The notes beneath the pieces were generated by a model. The model was not told where the DNA came from. It saw only the letters and a list, made by a program, of their open reading frames with translations, and ran no database searches. Made by a program: the position numbers and the translations under genes. A DNA stretch of 64,000 bases from positions 17,616-81,615 of the forward strand of contig CACZCZ010000008.1 of assembly GCA_902779845.1 (NCBI GenBank), read 5' to 3'. This stretch comes from an uncultured Bacteroidales bacterium. Lineage in GTDB: Bacteria > Bacteroidota > Bacteroidia > Bacteroidales > Bacteroidaceae. This document shows, piece after piece, positions 60,349 to 64,000 of the stretch. Positions within the stretch are counted from its first letter, which is position 1. Every line of letters starts with the position of its first letter.

Positions 60349-61806
60349 TTAATTCTCGCTAATTATCGTTGCGCTATAGCCAAAATCATCGACTTGACGT
60401 ATGACGCACTCTGGGTCGTGATGTCCTGTGACCGTCGCAATTCCTGTTGCCAGGTTGACATCCACATCCTCCACACCTTCTACACCACGGATGGCGCGCT
60501 CCACGTTTGCTTTACAATGGTTGCAGCTCATGCCGGAAATCGTGTAGCGTGTCACTTCAGCGATGGCGTGCTCGTGGGCAGTATGCTCGTGAGACTGGTG
60601 CTCGTGGCAGTGGGCCTCATGTTCGCAGGCTTCATGGTTGTGGTCATGATCATGGCAGCATTCACAGGAATGGCCGTGGCGGTGCATCTGCCAGAAGGCA
60701 TTGATGAGCAACAGCACGAGGGCTGCCACCCACACCCAATCCATGACAGACAATCCGTGCGCACAATGTTCGTCATTGGCGAAGCCCGCCTGCACGGCAA
60801 ACCAGTCCTGCGGCAGCAGGTAGTCGATGCCCAGGCCGAAGAGGATGGCGCCGATGATGATGGAGAGCAGGTACAACCACAGCGTGCGCTTGCCGAAGAC
60901 CTTTCCGATGACCAAAATCGATGCGGAGTTCACGGCAGGACCTGCCATCAACAGCACCAGCGCGGCACCGGGTGTCAACCCCTTCGCCATCAGCGACACC
61001 GCGATAGGAATAGAGCCCGTGGCGCAGACGTACATGGGAATGGCCACCGCCAGGACGATCAACATATTCAATAACTTGTAGTCGTGCAGCGCTGCCAACC
61101 ATTCGCTGGGCACAGCCACCGTGATCAGCGCAGCAATGAGCAAACCAACCACAAGCCACTTCCCCACATCCTGCATCATATCTACAAAAGCGTAGTCGAA
61201 GGCTTCGAGAAGACCCTCCCACCAGCCCCTCCCGTGAGGGCGGGGAGCGGGCTGCACGTGGCCGTGGTCATGTTCACAGCAACAGTGCTCCTCATGCTCA
61301 TGGCAGCAGCAATGCTCCTCATGTTCCTCATGCTCATGGCAGCAATGCCCCTCTCCGTAGGTCTCCCCTTCCTCACGGGAGGGGGTGGGTCTTCCAAATT
61401 TATTTACTAACCATCCGCCGAACATCGCTGTGAACAGAGCTGCCAACGGTCGTATGATGGCGAAGGGCAGTCCCATGAGCGAGTAGGTGGCGGCAATGCT
61501 ATCGACACCCGTCTGCGGTGTGGCGATGAGGAAACTGGTGCAGGCACCGTGACTGGCTCCCTCCTTGCGCAGCGACACTGTCGTCGGAATCACACCGCAG
61601 GAGCACAATGGCAGAGGAACACCTATAGCTGCAGCTTTCACCACGCTCTTCATGTTGCGCGGAGCCAGATGTTTAGAATACAATGTACGCGGGACAAATG
61701 TGTGCAGCAGACCTGCGATGAAGAAGCCCAGTAGCAGGTAGGGAGCCATTTCCGCTGTCATCATGACCAACGCGTCCCAGTAACTTTCAATCCAATTCAG
61801 TACCAT
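60349..61806 (-). CDS. SO_0444-type Cu/Zn efflux permease with HMA domain, 485 aa
   Basis: Membrane permease of the ArsP/DUF318 class. The N-terminal half holds the conserved GVPLPLCSCGVIPTTVSLRK core, and the second half repeats it (YVCATGSIPIAVSLMAKG), with about eight membrane spans. Between the halves is a cytoplasmic loop very rich in His, Cys and Glu. The C-terminus has a heavy-metal-associated domain with the CxxC motif GMSCNHCKAN. Together these fit a copper or zinc exporter. Confidence 0.88.
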   Translation of the reverse strand: MVLNWIESYWDALVMMTAEMAPYLLLGFFIAGLLHTFVPRTLYSKHLAPRNMKSVVKAAAIGVPLPLCSCGVIPTTVSLRKEGASHGACTSFLIATPQTGVDSIAATYSLMGLPFAIIRPLAALFTAMFGGWLVNKFGRPTPSREEGETYGEGHCCHEHEEHEEHCCCHEHEEHCCCEHDHGHVQPAPRPHGRGWWEGLLEAFDYAFVDMMQDVGKWLVVGLLIAALITVAVPSEWLAALHDYKLLNMLIVLAVAIPMYVCATGSIPIAVSLMAKGLTPGAALVLLMAGPAVNSASILVIGKVFGKRTLWLYLLSIIIGAILFGLGIDYLLPQDWFAVQAGFANDEHCAHGLSVMDWVWVAALVLLLINAFWQMHRHGHSCECCHDHDHNHEACEHEAHCHEHQSHEHTAHEHAIAEVTRYTISGMSCNHCKANVERAIRGVEGVEDVDVNLATGIATVTGHHDPECVIRQVDDFGYSATIISEN

Positions 61807-61916
61807 AATATCTCAATTTTTCAATCTTTAGCTTCGCTGACTTTTGTCACGACTCGGCAATTCAAGCAAGCTTGATTGCTCTCGCTGTTCCAAAAGTTCA
61901 ATTTTCAATTCCGCTG

Positions 61917-61924
61917 CAAAGGTA
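61917..61924 (-). promoter_or_regulatory. -7 box of the efflux permease gene
   Basis: TACCTTTG on the minus strand, with a leader of about 110 bases before the ATG. The leader contains short A/T repeats but no riboswitch that I can recognise. Confidence 0.45.
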
Positions 61925-62023
61925 CGGAAAAGCGCATGCAACTCAGTTGCAAAGTGATGTTTCGGGCAGAAAAGACAGCAAAAAAGCCCCCTGAAACGAA
62001 AAAATCACCCCTCAGCAGTAAAA

Positions 62024-62069
<46 letters not shown>

Positions 62070-62082
62070 CACCCGCAATTCA

Positions 62083-62170
62083 GGAGAGATGCCAGAGTGA
62101 CCGATTGGGCCGGACTCGAAATCCGGTGAACGGCTCGTCCGTTCCGGGGGTTTGAATCCCTCTCTCTCCG
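62083..62170 (+). tRNA. tRNA-Ser (anticodon CGA)
   Basis: 88 bases: acceptor GGAGAGA/TCTCTCC with G73, anticodon stem CCGGA/TCCGG with loop CTCGAAA, class II variable arm (ACGG..CCGT), T-arm with loop TTTGAAT. CCA is not encoded. Confidence 0.95.
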
Positions 62171-62184
62171 CTTAATCAAATTGA

Positions 62185-62208
62185 AGCCCGCTGATTTTCA
62201 GCGGGCTT
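62185..62208 (+). terminator. terminator of tRNA-Ser(CGA)
   Basis: AGCCCGCTGA pairs with TCAGCGGGCT around TTT, followed by TTGTTTTC. A run of ten G lies further on at 62228-62237. Confidence 0.8.
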
Positions 62209-62283
62209 TGTTTTCTTTCCCCTTTTTGGGGGGGGGGCGATATACAAATGACAGCGCGTGGAGAGGACACCAGATGAAGCATC

Positions 62284-62517
62284 TTATTCTTTAATCAACT
62301 GATATGCTAATCGTTCATCACCAGAGGCCAAATAGATGATGCCACAGTATGTGAATCCATATTTCTTGATGACATGCTGCATGATACGGTTGTCCAGATG
62401 GGTGTCAATGCGAATGTTGGAATCTACATAGCCACCGCCTTTCTCCATATCAGACAAGATAACAGCCTCAGATGGATAGCCGTCAGTCCATTGGTGCATA
62501 TTGCCCGATGCCCGCAT
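62284..62517 (-). pseudogene. GNAT acetyltransferase remnant, 77 aa
   Basis: It begins like a GNAT protein (HQWTDGYPSEAVILSDMEKG) and then jumps straight to a typical GNAT ending (RIDTHLDNRIMQHVIKKYGF). The acetyl-CoA-binding middle of about 60-70 residues is missing. It overlaps the next remnant in another frame. A deletion-derived pseudogene is the simplest reading. Confidence 0.7.
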
Positions 62518-62791
62518 GATTCCCTTGGCAGCCTCCTACTACAGAGTTTACAGGATAAGGGCAGGCAGCAAGAATGTTCTCCAGTCCACTATGAGCGCAG
62601 CCAGTGAACAGAAAACCATCGGTATGTAAAGCCAGTTCATGGCGGAAATCATCCTGAATGTACTGCCCCTGCGCATCTTGGACTAAGAGATGCTGATTGC
62701 CCTCGGGCGTGGCCAGTTCCTGAAACGATTTCCTATGCAATTGTAGCTTGTCCTCCATGCCCGTCGGTGCTATGATTTTAGGTAAACTCAA
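62483..62791 (-). pseudogene. metallo-beta-lactamase-fold protein remnant, 102 aa
   Basis: FTGCAHSGLENILAACPYPV followed by VVGG is the C-terminal signature of a metallo-hydrolase of the MBL fold. The N-terminal HxHxDH site is absent. The frame stops after joining unrelated codons (GIGQYAPMD), so the gene is truncated at both ends. Confidence 0.65.
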
Positions 62792-63479
62792 CTATTGCGC
62801 TCACATCATCACCCACCGCCAGCGCCACCACTATGCCGCCATCCACTCGGTATAGAGTCGGCACAAGGCTGTCGCCGAGCTTAGCTGCAACGCGGTATTC
62901 CACGCGCAAACCGCTCACCTTGAAATCATCAGGCAACAGCTCCATAGCCATTCTCACATAGTTGGCATTGTTCAGGTGGCGGTTGTAGTCGATATCTGCG
63001 CGCAGTACCCTGATAGGCTCCAGCGTTTCTCCTTGGGCATGAGGCAGTATGATGCGGCGGTCGCGGTAGTTCATCTCCAACTGCTGCTCCAGCGACATGG
63101 ATTGCATGGTTGCTTCATCGACACGCTTCAGCTTGCCTGCCGCCTTATCTACGAATGCTCCCATGCTCCATGTCTTGTAGCACGGCTGTCCCTCGGCGTC
63201 GTAGATAAACGTGTTGCGGAAGCCGAACATAGGCTTCATGCCATAGACCGAGGTTGTCACCGTCAGTTCCTCCTTGTATTCTGGCACACGGATAATCTCC
63301 ACCTGGCGTGTTGCCAGCAGCTGTGCCATGTTCTGCTGCTCGAAATAGTCCTTCACCTGAGGTTCCGAGTCTATCCACATCTCAGAGCAATCCTGCATCA
63401 TCTACAGGGCGGAATATAGTTTCAGCCGCCCTTCGCTGTCGCATGTGCTCGTTGTCACTTTATACTTTAAGCTGTACAT
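62778..63479 (-). pseudogene. acyl-ACP thioesterase, interrupted by an in-frame TAG
   Basis: Hotdog-fold enzyme releasing fatty acids from ACP. The frame starts at ATG 63479 (MYSLKYKVTTSTCDSEGRLK) but meets TAG at 63404-63402 and continues in frame as MMQDCSEMWIDSEPQVKDYF through the end, including the catalytic Asn/His stretch DYNRHLNNANYVRMAMELLP. CAG to TAG is the likely change, since LQMMQDC is the usual reading. Without suppression only a 23-residue N-terminus is made; restart at the ATG after the stop would give a 207-residue product lacking that part. Confidence 0.75.
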
Positions 63480-63501
63480 ATTTTTTTGTTATTAGTTGTT
63501 A

Positions 63502-63606
63502 TTAGTCGCTGCACGGGATATATTGCAAATCTCTCAATTCGCGACATAACTCTGTCATTGATGCCTGTTGGCGTTTGCGCCTCATCTCTCTAAACTGCTC
63601 CTTCAT
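63502..63606 (-). pseudogene. remnant of a pyridoxamine-phosphate-oxidase-like gene start
   Basis: MKEQFREMRRKRQQ is the usual N-terminus of a Bacteroidales FMN-binding (PNPOx/NimA-like) protein, but after 14 residues it changes to an unrelated end (ASMTELCRELRDLQYIPCSD). The joined short frame looks like a deletion scar. Confidence 0.4.
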
Positions 63607-63648
63607 GATAATGTTCTGTTTCAGTTCGTTAAATTGGAATTTACCTCA

Positions 63649-64000
63649 CTACTTGAATTTAGAGAACCACTCGACCAGCGTCTCAAGCACCTCCGGTGCA
63701 AAGGTTTCTTCAATGTCCCGGTATTCGGTGGTCATCCCTGTCTGGCAATGTTGAAACATGTGATTTACACCTTCTACTGTTTCCAACTTGTTGCAAGGGT
63801 TGTCAGGCAGGCCGCTTCGAAGCGCTCCCAGGTTGCTCTCGGCTTCCACCTGCATATCCTTGGTCCCATTCAGGGCTAGAACGGGGCAACTGATGACGCC
63901 AAGCAGCGGGCGAACGTCCAGCGTCACAAAATGCTTCAGATAGGGCATGCTGAGCTGCCGCATGACAGCGGAGAGATTCTGCGACAGAGCCGCAGGGAGA
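63649..64000 (-). CDS. alpha/beta hydrolase (C-terminal part; gene continues past the window)
   Basis: The minus-strand frame is open to the right edge. Visible is the C-terminal part: SCPVLALNGTKDMQVEAESN holds the acidic catalytic residue region, and GVNHMFQHC the catalytic histidine. Such COG1073-type hydrolases act on esters or peptides. The nucleophile serine lies outside the window. Confidence 0.75.
   Translation of the reverse strand, partial: LPAALSQNLSAVMRQLSMPYLKHFVTLDVRPLLGVISCPVLALNGTKDMQVEAESNLGALRSGLPDNPCNKLETVEGVNHMFQHCQTGMTTEYRDIEETFAPEVLETLVEWFSKFK

Overview
The window comes from a Bacteroidales chromosome, most likely a Prevotella-type organism. Promoters fit the Bacteroidota pattern (TTTG, about 19-21 bases, TAnnTTTG) throughout. 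The host part carries type IX secretion genes (porU, porV), tRNA genes without encoded CCA, and a GH127 glycoside hydrolase. Genus is an inference from these traits; no rRNA is present.

Positions 1 to about 44,150 are a tailed-phage prophage whose left end lies outside the window. Left to right: small early genes with a LuxR-type regulator; a tRNA-like non-coding element; a large primase-helicase followed by a helically phased array of TGCACACA repeats (candidate origin or operator); a head module (ClpP-like protease with nested scaffold, capsid protein with Ig-like tail, PLD-like protein, terminase); a highly folded non-coding stretch; a divergent two-gene minus-strand cassette with operator-like repeats; portal, neck and tail-tip genes; a diversity-generating retroelement (DGR) with variable tail protein, template repeat and reverse transcriptase; lysis genes (holin, amidase, Rz-like protein); accessory genes including a ComF-like phosphoribosyltransferase and an AT-rich BspA-like secreted protein; a roughly 620-base ornate RNA candidate; then the tape measure (1,443 aa), a large tail protein, and a tyrosine integrase facing an initiator tRNA-fMet that is the likely attachment site. 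The tape measure implies a long-tailed virion.

From 44,150 rightwards is host DNA: tRNA-fMet; an autoregulated-looking TetR gene; fabG; an RluA-type pseudouridine synthase; tRNA-Ser(UGA) followed by a 118-bp tandem duplication carrying the tRNA 3' end; a minus-strand block (FAHD hydrolase, porU, porV, ispF, mazG, valS); two very small minus-strand genes beside a perfect 32-bp hairpin; GH127; a metal efflux permease with an HMA domain; tRNA-Ser(CGA); and a decaying stretch of broken genes (GNAT, metallo-beta-lactamase-fold, acyl-ACP thioesterase with an in-frame TAG, flavin-oxidase start), ending in a partial alpha/beta hydrolase.

The main points are the DGR, where 19 of 29 template adenines are changed in the variable repeat with one non-adenine change; a poly-G tract at the end of its reverse transcriptase that separates it from an in-phase downstream domain; and two unexplained, strongly folded phage non-coding regions (14,096-14,637 and 35,064-35,681). 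All family assignments are from reading the sequence, with no database search.
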